This document shows, piece by piece, positions 1-5,792 of a stretch of 5,792 bases of DNA (the first letter of the stretch is position 1; each line of letters opens with the position of its first letter). The position numbers and the translations under genes were made by a program. This stretch comes from JBGPGW01 sp041484095 (GTDB lineage Bacteria > Pseudomonadota > Alphaproteobacteria > CADEGL01). Where the stretch lies: the NCBI GenBank assembly GCA_041484095.1, contig JBGPGW010000233.1, positions 1 through 5,792 on the forward strand, written 5' to 3'. The notes beneath the pieces were generated by a model. The model did no database searches and had not been told where the DNA came from. It worked only from the letters and a program-made list of their open reading frames with translations.

Positions 1-1258
1 GGAATTCGAAACGCTTGGATTTCTTCGGACGCTTCGCCGTCACCACCGCGACGACCTGGGGGATGACATCGCCGGCGCGCTGGATGATGACCGTGTCGCC
101 CTCGCGGACGTCCTTGCGCTCGATTTCGTCCTCGTTGTGGAGGGTCGCACGGGAGACGACGACCCCGCCCACCGTGACGGGTTCGAGCTCGGCGACGGGC
201 GTTAGCACGCCGGTGCGCCCGACCTGGATGGTGATCGCGCAGAGACGCGTCCGGGCCTGCTCGGCGGGAAATTTGTGCGCGACCGCCCAGCGCGGCGCGC
301 GGCTGACCATGCCGAGGCGCTCTTGCCAGTCGAGGCGGTTCACCTTGTAGACGACGCCGTCGATGTCGTAGGGGAGGCTCGCCCGCTCGGCATTTGTCTC
401 GCGGTAAAGAGCGAGGGCGTCGTCGATCGATTGGAAGAGACGGGCAAGCGGATTGACCGCGAAGCCCCAATGCTTGAGCCGGTCGAGAAACTCCCAATAG
501 GTCTTGCCCGGCGCCTCCGAAATCTCGCCCCAGGCATAGGCGAAGAAATGGAGCGGCCGCGAGGACGTAATGTTCGGGTCGAGCTGACGAAGCGAGCCGG
601 CGGCGGCATTTCTCGGATTGGCGAAGGCCGGTTCCTCCGCCTTGGCACGCTTCGCGTTGAGGGCGGCAAAGTCGGCGCGGCGCATATAGACCTCGCCGCG
701 GACCTCCACCACATCGGGGATGCTGCGGCCGGCAAGGCGCTTCGGCACGTCATGGATCGTCGCGATGTTGCGCGTCACGTCCTCGCCGGTCTCGCCGTCC
801 CCGCGCGTGGCGCCGAGGACGAAACGCCCCTTCTCGTAGCGGAGCGCCGCCGACAGGCCGTCGATCTTGGGCTCGGCCACGCATTCGACCGCCTCGTCCG
901 CACCGAGGCCGAGAAAGCGCCGGATGCGGCCGACGAACTCATGCACCTCCTCGTCCGAGAATGCGTTCTGGAGCGAGAGCATCGGCCGGCCATGTCTGAC
1001 CTTGGCAAAGCCTTCGCTCGGGGCGGCGCCGATTCGGAGGCTCGGGCTGTCGGGGCGCACGAGGTCGGGGAACAGCGCCTCGATCGCCTCGTTGCGCCGG
1101 CGAAGCGCGTCGTAGTCCGCATCGGAAATCTCCGGCGCCGCGTGCTGGTAGTAGAGGAGATCGTGGCGCACGATCTCGCGCGCCAGGCGCTCGAGTTCGA
1201 TTTCCGCCTGGGCGCGGGTGAGGTCCCCGGCCGCGATCTCTTTGCGCTTCGGCGTCAC
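1..1258 (-). CDS. ligA: NAD-dependent DNA ligase LigA, N-terminal 419 residues (3' end outside window)
   Basis: LigA seals nicks during replication and repair using NAD+. The frame starts at GTG (1256-1258) as MTPKRKEI and stays open to base 1, giving 419 of the roughly 700 residues usual for the family. Domain Ia carries the NAD/NMN-binding pattern YYQHAAPEISDADYDAL (36-52). The adenylation domain has MLSLQNAF (93-100), AEPKIDGLS with nucleophile K131, TRGDGETGEDVTRNI (151-165), VRGEVYM (186-192), NPRNAAAGSLRQLD (214-227), DGVVYKV (300-306) and the AHKFPAE lysine K329. The OB-fold follows with VGRTGVLTPVAELEPV, ATLHNEDEI and QRAGDVIPQVV. The zinc finger, helix-hairpin-helix and BRCT domains are beyond the window. 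The start overlaps the recN stop as GTGA, which implies translational coupling, and no clear separate SD is seen. Confidence 0.97.
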   Translation of the reverse strand, partial: MTPKRKEIAAGDLTRAQAEIELERLAREIVRHDLLYYQHAAPEISDADYDALRRRNEAIEALFPDLVRPDSPSLRIGAAPSEGFAKVRHGRPMLSLQNAFSDEEVHEFVGRIRRFLGLGADEAVECVAEPKIDGLSAALRYEKGRFVLGATRGDGETGEDVTRNIATIHDVPKRLAGRSIPDVVEVRGEVYMRRADFAALNAKRAKAEEPAFANPRNAAAGSLRQLDPNITSSRPLHFFAYAWGEISEAPGKTYWEFLDRLKHWGFAVNPLARLFQSIDDALALYRETNAERASLPYDIDGVVYKVNRLDWQERLGMVSRAPRWAVAHKFPAEQARTRLCAITIQVGRTGVLTPVAELEPVTVGGVVVSRATLHNEDEIERKDVREGDTVIIQRAGDVIPQVVAVVTAKRPKKSKRFEF

Positions 1259-2934
1259 GCGCGGGCGGCCGTCCGGCGGCCAATGAGGCTGTCGGCCGCG
1301 GCGCGCGCCTCGTCGGTGATGCGGGAGCCGGAAAGCATGCGGGCGATCTCCTCGCGCCGCGCGCCGTCGTCGAGCCGTTCGACGCGCGTCGTGACGCTCC
1401 CCTTGGCGTTCACCTTGCTCACGCACCAATGATGCGCGCCGCGCGCGGCGACCTGCGGGGAGTGCGTCACCACCAGCACCTGAAGGCCGCGGCCGAGCCG
1501 CGCAAGCCGTTCGCCGACCGCGGCCGCGACCGCGCCACCGATGCCGCTGTCCACTTCGTCGAAGACGAGGGTCGGCGCCGTGCCGGCCTTGGAGAGAACC
1601 ACGCGAAGGGCGAGCATGAAACGCGAGAGCTCGCCGCCCGATGCGATGCGCCCGATCGGCCCGGGTGCCGAGCCGGGGTTGGTCGCGACCTCGAACACGA
1701 TCCGCTCCTTGCCGGCCGGCCCCCAGGATTCGGGCGGGAGGGGATCGAGGCGCGTCGTGAACTGCGCCCGGCCGAGCTTGAGGGGGATGAGCTCGGCGAT
1801 CATCGCGCGATCGAGCTCTGCCGCGCCCTGGCGGCGTTTTTCGCCGAGCGCCTCCGCGGCGCGCTCATAAGCCGCGCGGGCCGTCCGGACCTGCCGGTCG
1901 AGGCGCTCGAGCTCGCCGCCGCGATCTTCGATGCGGGCAAGCGCCGTCGCCGTCGCCGCGCGGAGCGCCGGCAGCCCGTCCACCTTCACCCGATGTTTCC
2001 GGGCGAGGTCCCGGAGCCCGTAAAGCCTGTCCTCAAGCGTCTCGAGCGCATGGGCATCGTGTTCGATCGAATTGCCGAATGCCTCGAGGCGCGCTTCGGC
2101 GTCGAGCGTCGCCTCGCCGGCGCGCGCCAGCGCCTCGATCGCCGTATCGAGCCCGCCACCGGCCTTCCCCGCGACGCGCGTCAACTCGCGCTCCGCCGTG
2201 CGAATCGCGTCCTGGACCGGGCGCGCGCCGCCGAGAGCCGCATGCGCGTTCTGCAGCGCCTCCAGAAGGCGCTCGCGGTTCTTCAGAACCGAGCGCCGCT
2301 CGTCGAGCTTCGCCTCCTCGTCCGGTTGGGGATCGAGCGCGTCGAGCTCACCCAGGCGGTGGCGCAGCTCGTCTTCCTCGATTTGGGCGCGGCCCTGCGC
2401 CTCGCGGGCGGACGCGAATGTTTCCTCCGCCTCCCGCCATGCGCCGAACAACAGGCCGATGGCCGCCCCGTCCGCCACGGCGGCCGCGTACTGATCGAGC
2501 GCCTCGCGGTGGGTTGCGGGTTAGATGTTTACGCGCTGGTCGCCCTGGCTCTGGAGTTCGACGAGCAAATCGCCGAGCGCGCGAAGAAGCGTGACGCTCG
2601 TGGGCTGGTCGTTCACGAAGGCGCGGCTGCGTCCGTCGGCCGACACGATTCGGCGCAGCACGAGCGTTTCATCCGGCTCGATGCCGTGCGCCTTGAGAAG
2701 GGCGTGCACCGCGTGAGCGGCCGTCAATTCGAATGTCGCGGTAACGATCGCCTGCTGGGCTCGCGCGCGGACGAGTCCCGCATCGGCCCGGGCACCGAGC
2801 GCCAAGCCGAGCGCATCGAGAAGGATCGACTTGCCGGCACCCGTCTCGCCCGTCAGCACCGAAAGCCCGGAGCCGAATTCGAGATCGAGGCGATCGATCA
2901 GAACGACGTCGCGGATCGAGAGGCCGGCCAACAT
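1255..2934 (-). pseudogene. recN: DNA repair protein RecN, frame interrupted by an in-frame TAA at codon 138
   Basis: RecN is an SMC-like cytoplasmic ATPase that acts at DNA double-strand breaks with RecA. The full frame is 559 codons plus TGA, the normal family length. Its parts are in order: Walker A GETGAGKS (29-36), VNDQPTSVTLLRALGDLL (108-124), a Q-loop region near 128-131, a long Glu/Arg/Ala-rich coiled-coil region (roughly 155-380), signature ASGGELSR (431-438), Walker B TLVFDEVD (455-462) and the THS switch (490-492). Codon 138 (2521-2523) is TAA. It lies in the same frame as what follows: the 14 codons after it, starting PATHREALDQY, match the family and lead straight into the rest, so this is nonsense and not a frameshift. 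The first downstream start is a GTG at 2478 without a good SD, giving a 407-residue C-terminal piece. Everything else looks intact, so the change is recent, a real split gene, or a sequence error. Confidence 0.85.
2521..2523 (-). other. Premature TAA stop inside recN
   Basis: The minus strand reads CGC GTA AAC ATC TAA CCC GCA ACC CAC here, with the frame unchanged on both sides. By alignment from memory with the family pattern GQHDERGLLDPATHR, the stop takes the place of an acidic residue just before PATHR. The genes whose ends are visible here (ftsZ, lpxC, bamD, recN) stop with TAG or TGA, not TAA. That alone does not argue for recoding, since TAA reassignment is not established in bacteria. 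Confidence 0.9.
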
Positions 2935-2944
2935 GCGGGCCTCA
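2935..2944 (-). promoter_or_regulatory. bamD-recN junction with recN ribosome binding site
   Basis: The bamD stop and the next bases read TGAGG on the minus strand, a plausible Shine-Dalgarno ending about 5 bases before the recN ATG at 2932-2934. The stop codon itself contributes to the site, so bamD and recN translation are likely linked. Confidence 0.45.
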
Positions 2945-3754
2945 GAACAGCCAGTCCCAGAAGGACTTTTCCTTTCCCTCCCCGGCTGTTGCGTAGCGCG
3001 TGCCTTCGATCAGATTGTAGCTGTCGACGTACCACGTGCTGGCGGGGAAGTTGTATCCGAGCACCGACGCCGTGCGGCGCGCCTCGTCCCCGAGACCCAG
3101 TGCGACGTAGCACTCCACCATGCGGTGAAGCGCTTCGGGGATCTGCGTGCTCTGCGGATAGACGTCGACCACGCGCTTGAAGCGATTGAGTGCCGCGAGG
3201 TACTGGGATCGCTTCAGATAATACCGTCCGACCTCCATGTCCTTGGCGGCCAGATGGTCTTCGGTCAGGTCGATCTTTTCCTTGGCGTCGCGCGCATAGC
3301 GGCTCTCGGGAAAACGGCGCACGACTTCCTGAAAACTATCGAGCGCTTTCTCGGTCATCTTCTGGTCGCGCTTGGTGTCGGAGACCTGCTCGTAATAGCA
3401 AAGCGCGCGCAGATAGTAGGCGTAGGCCGCGTCGCGGTTGCCGGGATGGAGCTGGATGAAGCGGTCGAGCGCGTTGAGCGCGTCGTCGTATCTGCGGCTG
3501 CGGTATTGCGTGTAGGCCACCATGAGCTGCGCCTTCGTCGCCCATACCGAGTAGGGGTGCTGCCGTTCCACTTCGTTGAAGTAGATCGCGGCCTCCTTGA
3601 AGTTTTCCTCCTGAAGGAAATCCATGCCGCTGTTGTACAGAGACTCGACCGTGCCCTCGATGTAGGTCGTGTCTTCTTTCTTTTCTTTACTGCAGCCGAC
3701 GACGGCCAGCATCAGAATGGCTGCGGCCACGGCCAGGTAGGGTCGGGTTCTCAT
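2942..3754 (-). CDS. bamD: Outer membrane assembly lipoprotein BamD (ComL family)
   Basis: BamD is the essential lipoprotein partner of BamA in the complex that folds beta-barrel proteins into the outer membrane. The 270-residue product begins with a short basic segment, a hydrophobic core (residues 7-19) and a lipobox VVGC. This predicts cleavage before C21, lipidation there and periplasmic anchoring. The rest is helical tetratricopeptide-like repeats from about residue 35: AAIYFNEVERQHPYS (55-69), YDDALNALDRFIQLHPGN (89-106), ALDSFQEVVRRFPESRYA (137-154), YLAALNRFKRVVDVYPQS (185-202) and a final helical segment to about 250. The central block YLRALCYYEQV is typical of the family. The ATG is preferred because an in-frame TAG lies five codons upstream. 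It probably heads the transcription unit with recN, which begins 7 bases after its TGA stop. Confidence 0.95.
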   Translation of the reverse strand: MRTRPYLAVAAAILMLAVVGCSKEKKEDTTYIEGTVESLYNSGMDFLQEENFKEAAIYFNEVERQHPYSVWATKAQLMVAYTQYRSRRYDDALNALDRFIQLHPGNRDAAYAYYLRALCYYEQVSDTKRDQKMTEKALDSFQEVVRRFPESRYARDAKEKIDLTEDHLAAKDMEVGRYYLKRSQYLAALNRFKRVVDVYPQSTQIPEALHRMVECYVALGLGDEARRTASVLGYNFPASTWYVDSYNLIEGTRYATAGEGKEKSFWDWLF

Positions 3755-3986
3755 GCGATGGTTGGGGCTCTAATCCTTTGGGGATGCGCGCTTGGCGATG
3801 TCGCGGTCGAATGGAACATATCATGGACGCCAAGTCGCAAAAAGCGAATTGGCCACCGCACAAAAGGGGTCTGTCATAAGGGATTTCGAGGGTTTCCGGG
3901 CGGCTTGGCGGCAGGATCCCGGCCGCCCCCGTCTGATATGACGCGCAACCGGCCGCCGGAATCGCCTCCGGACGAGGGGCGAGGGC
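3755..3986. other. lpxC-bamD intergenic region, no gene
   Basis: These 232 bases contain no supported gene. Small GC-rich dyads follow lpxC: CCGGA/TCCGG at 3956-3971 and GGCGGC/GCCGCC at 3907-3927. Neither is followed by a T-run, so an intrinsic terminator is not shown. An 18-codon ORF at 3821-3877 on the minus strand lacks an SD. The bamD-proximal part is less GC-rich and holds the only promoter-like sequence noticed. There is no good SD next to the bamD ATG; an AAAGGA lies about 19 bases upstream, too far to be typical. Confidence 0.55.
3815..3843 (-). promoter_or_regulatory. Weak candidate promoter for bamD-recN-ligA
   Basis: On the minus strand TTTTTG (3838-3843) and TATGTT (3815-3820) are 17 bases apart. 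The -10 matches TATAAT at four of six positions, but the -35 matches TTGACA at only two. The start site would fall some 50 bases before the bamD ATG. It is listed because it is the best candidate in the gap, not because it is strong. Confidence 0.2.
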
Positions 3987-4919
3987 TCAGTCCCCGGCGC
4001 CGGCGAGGCGCAAGGCGGGCGCCGTCGCACCCGTCCGCGGCGCGGTGAGCGTCCGATAGCGCCACGCATCCGGATCCGCAAACAACGTGGTTAGGACGCG
4101 ATGGTTGAGGGCGTGGCCCGAGCGGTAGCCGCGGAAATGACCAAGGATTCGGGCGCCCGCGAGATAGAGATCGCCCACGCAGTCCAGCAACTTGTGGCGG
4201 ACGAACTCGTCGTCGTAACGAAGCCCCTCGGCGTTGAGCACGCCGTGTTCGCCCACGACGATGGCATTCTCAAACGAGCCGCCGCGCGCGAGCCCGGCCT
4301 TCCGTAATTGCACGACGTCGTCCTCGAAGCCAAAGGTCCGCGCGCGCGAAATCTCAGATTTGAAATTGCCGTTCATGAGGGTGACGGTGCGTGACTGACG
4401 GCGAATCGCGGGGTTGTCGAACTCGATTTCGCAGCTGACGGTGAACGAGTCGGCTGGAACGAGCGAGGCACGGGCGTCGCCTTCGACGACGCTGATCGGT
4501 CTCAAAACCTCGATGACGCGCCGCGCGACGCTTTGGCGTCTCACGCCCGCCTTCTCGATGAGTTCAACGAAGGGGGCCGCGCTGCCGTCCATGGCCGGCA
4601 CTTCCGGGCCATCGATCGCGATGCGCGCGTTGTCGATGCCGCATCCGGCGAGAGCAGCCATGAGATGCTCGATCGTACCGACGCGCAAACCGTCCTTGTT
4701 CGCCACGACGCTGCACAGACGCGTGTCGACGACATGCGTCCACACCGCCGGAATAAGCGCACCACCTTTGTCCGTGCGCTGGAAGATGATGCCGGTATTC
4801 GGAGCCGCCGGATGGATGCGCAGTGAAACGGCTTCGCCGCTATGTAGTCCCGTGCCGCTGCCGCGGACCATCTTGTCGATGGTCGCCTGATTGCCAGCCA
4901 AGGCGTTGTGTCGCGTCAT
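3987..4919 (-). CDS. lpxC: UDP-3-O-acyl-N-acetylglucosamine deacetylase LpxC
   Basis: LpxC is a cytoplasmic zinc enzyme that removes the acetyl group from UDP-3-O-acyl-GlcNAc, the committed step of lipid A synthesis. The 310-residue protein from the ATG at 4919 matches the usual family length of about 300. Family motifs are all present: GTGLHSG (residues 22-28), TIEHLMAAL with E84 and H85, SRARTFGF (191-198), RHKLLDCVGD with H242, D246 and D250, and GHFRGYRSGHALNH with H269. By comparison with the E. coli enzyme, H85, H242 and D246 should bind zinc, while E84, D250 and H269 line the active site. The last 25 or so residues are a variable Arg/Ala-rich tail. A GTG eight codons upstream (4943) is an alternative start, but the SD spacing favours the ATG. 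lpxC after ftsZ is the standard order. Stop is TGA. Confidence 0.97.
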   Translation of the reverse strand: MTRHNALAGNQATIDKMVRGSGTGLHSGEAVSLRIHPAAPNTGIIFQRTDKGGALIPAVWTHVVDTRLCSVVANKDGLRVGTIEHLMAALAGCGIDNARIAIDGPEVPAMDGSAAPFVELIEKAGVRRQSVARRVIEVLRPISVVEGDARASLVPADSFTVSCEIEFDNPAIRRQSRTVTLMNGNFKSEISRARTFGFEDDVVQLRKAGLARGGSFENAIVVGEHGVLNAEGLRYDDEFVRHKLLDCVGDLYLAGARILGHFRGYRSGHALNHRVLTTLFADPDAWRYRTLTAPRTGATAPALRLAGAGD

Positions 4920-4928
4920 CTCAAGATG

Positions 4929-4934
4929 CCCCTT
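4929..4934 (-). promoter_or_regulatory. Ribosome binding site deciding the lpxC start
   Basis: AAGGGG on the minus strand sits 9 bases before the ATG at 4917-4919. An upstream in-frame GTG at 4941-4943 would place this SD inside the coding sequence and has no comparable SD of its own. This favours the ATG start. Confidence 0.65.
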
Positions 4935-4970
4935 ACGATTCACCGCCCCGCTCGCCTGCTCGTCGCATGT

Positions 4971-4999
4971 CGGTCCTGTTATTGGCTGATTCAGGACCG
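4971..4999 (-). repeat. Inverted repeat in the probable lpxC leader
   Basis: CGGTCCTG at 4971-4978 and CAGGACCG at 4992-4999 form a perfect 8-bp dyad with a 13-base loop. It lies about 50 bases upstream of the preferred lpxC ATG. If lpxC has its own promoter upstream, or is read through from ftsZ, this would be a leader hairpin. It does not cover the Shine-Dalgarno sequence, so direct occlusion of the ribosome site is not evident. Confidence 0.45.
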
Positions 5000-5029
5000 G
5001 TCTTCATCGGCTGGTTATCGGTCGAGCTT

Positions 5030-5048
5030 CGTAGGCTTCTGACCTACG
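5030..5048. repeat. Short perfect inverted repeat in the ftsZ-lpxC gap
   Basis: CGTAGG at 5030-5035 and CCTACG at 5043-5048 are perfect reverse complements separated by 7 bases. It is one of several dyads in this gap. It could be a small transcript hairpin or a protein-binding dyad. Its right arm overlaps a further pair, ACGGCAC (5046-5052) with GTGCCGT (5075-5081), so alternative folds are possible. No function can be assigned from sequence. Confidence 0.4.
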
Positions 5049-5080
5049 GCACTCCCCTGCAGGTGCCAGATGCCGTGCCG

Positions 5081-5123
5081 TTGAATGCTCCGGAGGTTTA
5101 ACAATTGCCTCCGGAGCACTCAA
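5081..5123 (-). repeat. Strong inverted repeat (hairpin) just downstream of ftsZ
   Basis: Arms at 5081-5096 and 5108-5123 pair over 16 positions with one A-C mismatch, around an 11-base AT-rich loop. The inner ten pairs (GCTCCGGAGG against CCTCCGGAGC) are perfect. It starts about 40 bases after the ftsZ stop, where a 3' hairpin would be expected. No T-run follows on either strand, so it is not a canonical intrinsic terminator. It could be a U-less terminator, a 3' stabilising or processing hairpin, or an operator. The pairing is seen directly; the function is inferred. Confidence 0.6.
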
Positions 5124-5163
5124 ATCACTAATTGTTTCCAAATGTTACAGACACTTGGCCCCT

Positions 5164-5792
5164 CTAGTTTGCCTGCCGACGCAGGAAGGCGGGGATGTCG
5201 AGGAGATCGTCATCCGGCTCGGACATCTTGACCCGCTCTTTCGGGTCGAGACCACCCAAGGACGTCTGGGCGGGGGCGGCCTGCGCCGTCGTCGCCTCTG
5301 CCTGCTGGGCCCGCCGATGGCCTGCGCCCGTAACCCGGCCGAAGAGTGACGCCATGCCGCTCCGGCGTTTGGGCTTCTCTGAGGCTGGCCCCGCATTCAT
5401 GAGGTCTGCCGTGGCGAAGGGGTCGGCCGCGGTGGGCTGGGCCGCCCGCCGGGTGTTGGGCTCGATCGGGCGCGGCGGTATGAAGGCGTCGCCCTTGATT
5501 GCCGCTGATGCCGCGGACCTCGGGGCGGCCGCCTGGGATGCCGTGAGCGCCGCCGGCGGCGCCTCGGCCGGGGTTGCGACCATGGCGGGTGGCGCGGCGA
5601 TCGCCGGCTGAGCCTGTGCCGCGTCAGCCATGGGGCTGGCGTCGGGCTGGACGCTTTGCATCACGCTCACGGCTGTATCGGCCGTGGTGAGAAGTGATGC
5701 GCCGAGCGGTGCCGTGTCGGCCTCCCTCACGGCCGTCATGCCGAGGGCGGTATGGGCAGTCGCCATGGCCGGTGCCGCCGCGATGGGTGACA
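5164..5792 (-). CDS. ftsZ: Cell division protein FtsZ, C-terminal linker and tail (5' end outside window)
   Basis: FtsZ is the tubulin-like GTPase that assembles the cytoplasmic division ring. Only the last 208 codons are present, and the frame stays open past base 5792, so the ATG at 5764-5766 is an internal Met and not the start. The GTPase domain is outside the window. What is visible is a long Ala/Pro-rich, probably disordered linker carrying short ordered-looking blocks: GDAFIPPRPIEP, then a basic KPKRR and SLFGRVTG. After these comes an acidic stretch (SEPDDD) and the terminal peptide LDIPAFLRRQAN, ending in TAG. That terminal peptide is the alphaproteobacterial form of the conserved FtsZ tail, which in the family binds membrane anchors and regulators such as FtsA. 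Identification rests on this tail, the linker composition and lpxC lying downstream. The position agrees with the end of the dcw cluster. Confidence 0.95.
   Translation of the reverse strand, partial: SPIAAAPAMATAHTALGMTAVREADTAPLGASLLTTADTAVSVMQSVQPDASPMADAAQAQPAIAAPPAMVATPAEAPPAALTASQAAAPRSAASAAIKGDAFIPPRPIEPNTRRAAQPTAADPFATADLMNAGPASEKPKRRSGMASLFGRVTGAGHRRAQQAEATTAQAAPAQTSLGGLDPKERVKMSEPDDDLLDIPAFLRRQAN

Larger units (their letters stand above)
4920..5163. other. ftsZ-lpxC intergenic region, dyad-rich, no gene
   Basis: These 244 bases hold no convincing coding sequence on either strand. They are less GC-rich near the ftsZ end and contain the dyads listed separately plus two GANTC sites (4937-4941 and 4988-4992). 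No clear sigma70 -35/-10 pair for lpxC was found. The gap is larger than the other spacings here, so lpxC may be separately transcribed or controlled, but that is inference. Confidence 0.6.

Noticed and set aside
2..7. EcoRI-type GAATTC at the window edge as a clone junction
   Set aside because: It lies in frame within conserved-looking ligA coding sequence. A six-base site at the edge is likely coincidence.
939..1283. 114-codon minus-strand frame overlapping the recN-ligA junction
   Set aside because: It is out of frame with ligA, very Arg/Pro-rich, and a typical shadow frame.
275..1432. 385-codon open frame on the plus strand, antisense to ligA
   Set aside because: The minus strand encodes clear LigA motifs throughout this span. 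The plus-strand product shows no family features.
2521..2523. TAA read as a sense codon (genetic code change)
   Set aside because: It occurs in one gene only, and other genes here contain no in-frame TAA. TAA reassignment is not established in bacteria. Mutation or error is simpler.
1429..3180. 583-codon open frame on the plus strand, antisense to recN and the end of bamD
   Set aside because: It is the mirror of real minus-strand genes in GC-rich DNA where stop codons are rare. Its product is Arg/Ala-rich with no recognisable domain, and recN motifs explain the sequence.
3821..3877. 18-codon minus-strand ORF upstream of bamD as a leader peptide
   Set aside because: It has no Shine-Dalgarno sequence, no run of regulatory codons and no attenuator-like hairpin after it.
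3907..3971. GC-rich dyads after lpxC as an intrinsic terminator
   Set aside because: The stems are only 5-6 bp and no T-run follows. Such dyads are expected by chance in this composition.
2831..4048. 405-codon open frame on the plus strand over bamD and the gap
   Set aside because: It crosses the clearly coding bamD on the other strand and extends through an intergenic gap. No domain or SD was recognised.
4937..4992. Two GANTC (CcrM-type methylation) sites in the ftsZ-lpxC gap as cell-cycle control
   Set aside because: GANTC also occurs repeatedly in coding parts of the window, and no CtrA full site (TTAA-N7-TTAA) or clear promoter accompanies these two. Not distinguishable from chance.

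Overview
The window is a GC-rich block from an alphaproteobacterial chromosome, with every recognisable gene on the minus strand. The transcription order is ftsZ (3' end only) - lpxC - bamD - recN - ligA (5' part only). This is the conserved distal end of the division/cell-wall (dcw) cluster plus the lpxC-bamD-recN-ligA run typical of Alphaproteobacteria. The FtsZ tail ending LDIPAFLRRQAN, the strong G/C preference at third codon positions and this gene order all support that placement. A Rhodospirillales-like origin is a reasonable guess but cannot be proved from the sequence alone.

Layout in transcription order (high to low coordinates). From 5792 to 5164 lie the C-terminal linker and terminal peptide of FtsZ. 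From 5163 to 4920 is a 244-base gap holding several perfect inverted repeats, including a 16-bp near-perfect hairpin just after ftsZ and an 8-bp hairpin in the lpxC leader. From 4919 to 3987 is lpxC, intact with all expected metal and catalytic residues. From 3986 to 3755 is a second gap of 232 bases with at most a weak promoter-like sequence. From 3754 to 2942 is bamD, an intact lipoprotein gene with TPR repeats. After only 7 bases recN follows (2934 to 1255), and its stop overlaps the GTG start of ligA by 4 bases (GTGA). ligA then runs off the window at base 1.

The genes serve envelope biogenesis and genome maintenance. FtsZ forms the division ring, LpxC commits precursor to lipid A, BamD belongs to the machine that inserts outer-membrane proteins, RecN acts in double-strand-break repair, and LigA seals nicks. 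The tight bamD-recN-ligA packing suggests one transcript with coupled translation.

The main anomaly is in recN. Its frame is continuous with family-like sequence on both sides, yet codon 138 is an in-frame TAA inside a short AT-rich, poorly conserved patch next to the ATPase Q-loop. It is either a recent nonsense lesion, a split gene, or a sequence error. No CRISPR array, tRNA, rRNA, insertion sequence or novel multi-gene system was found.
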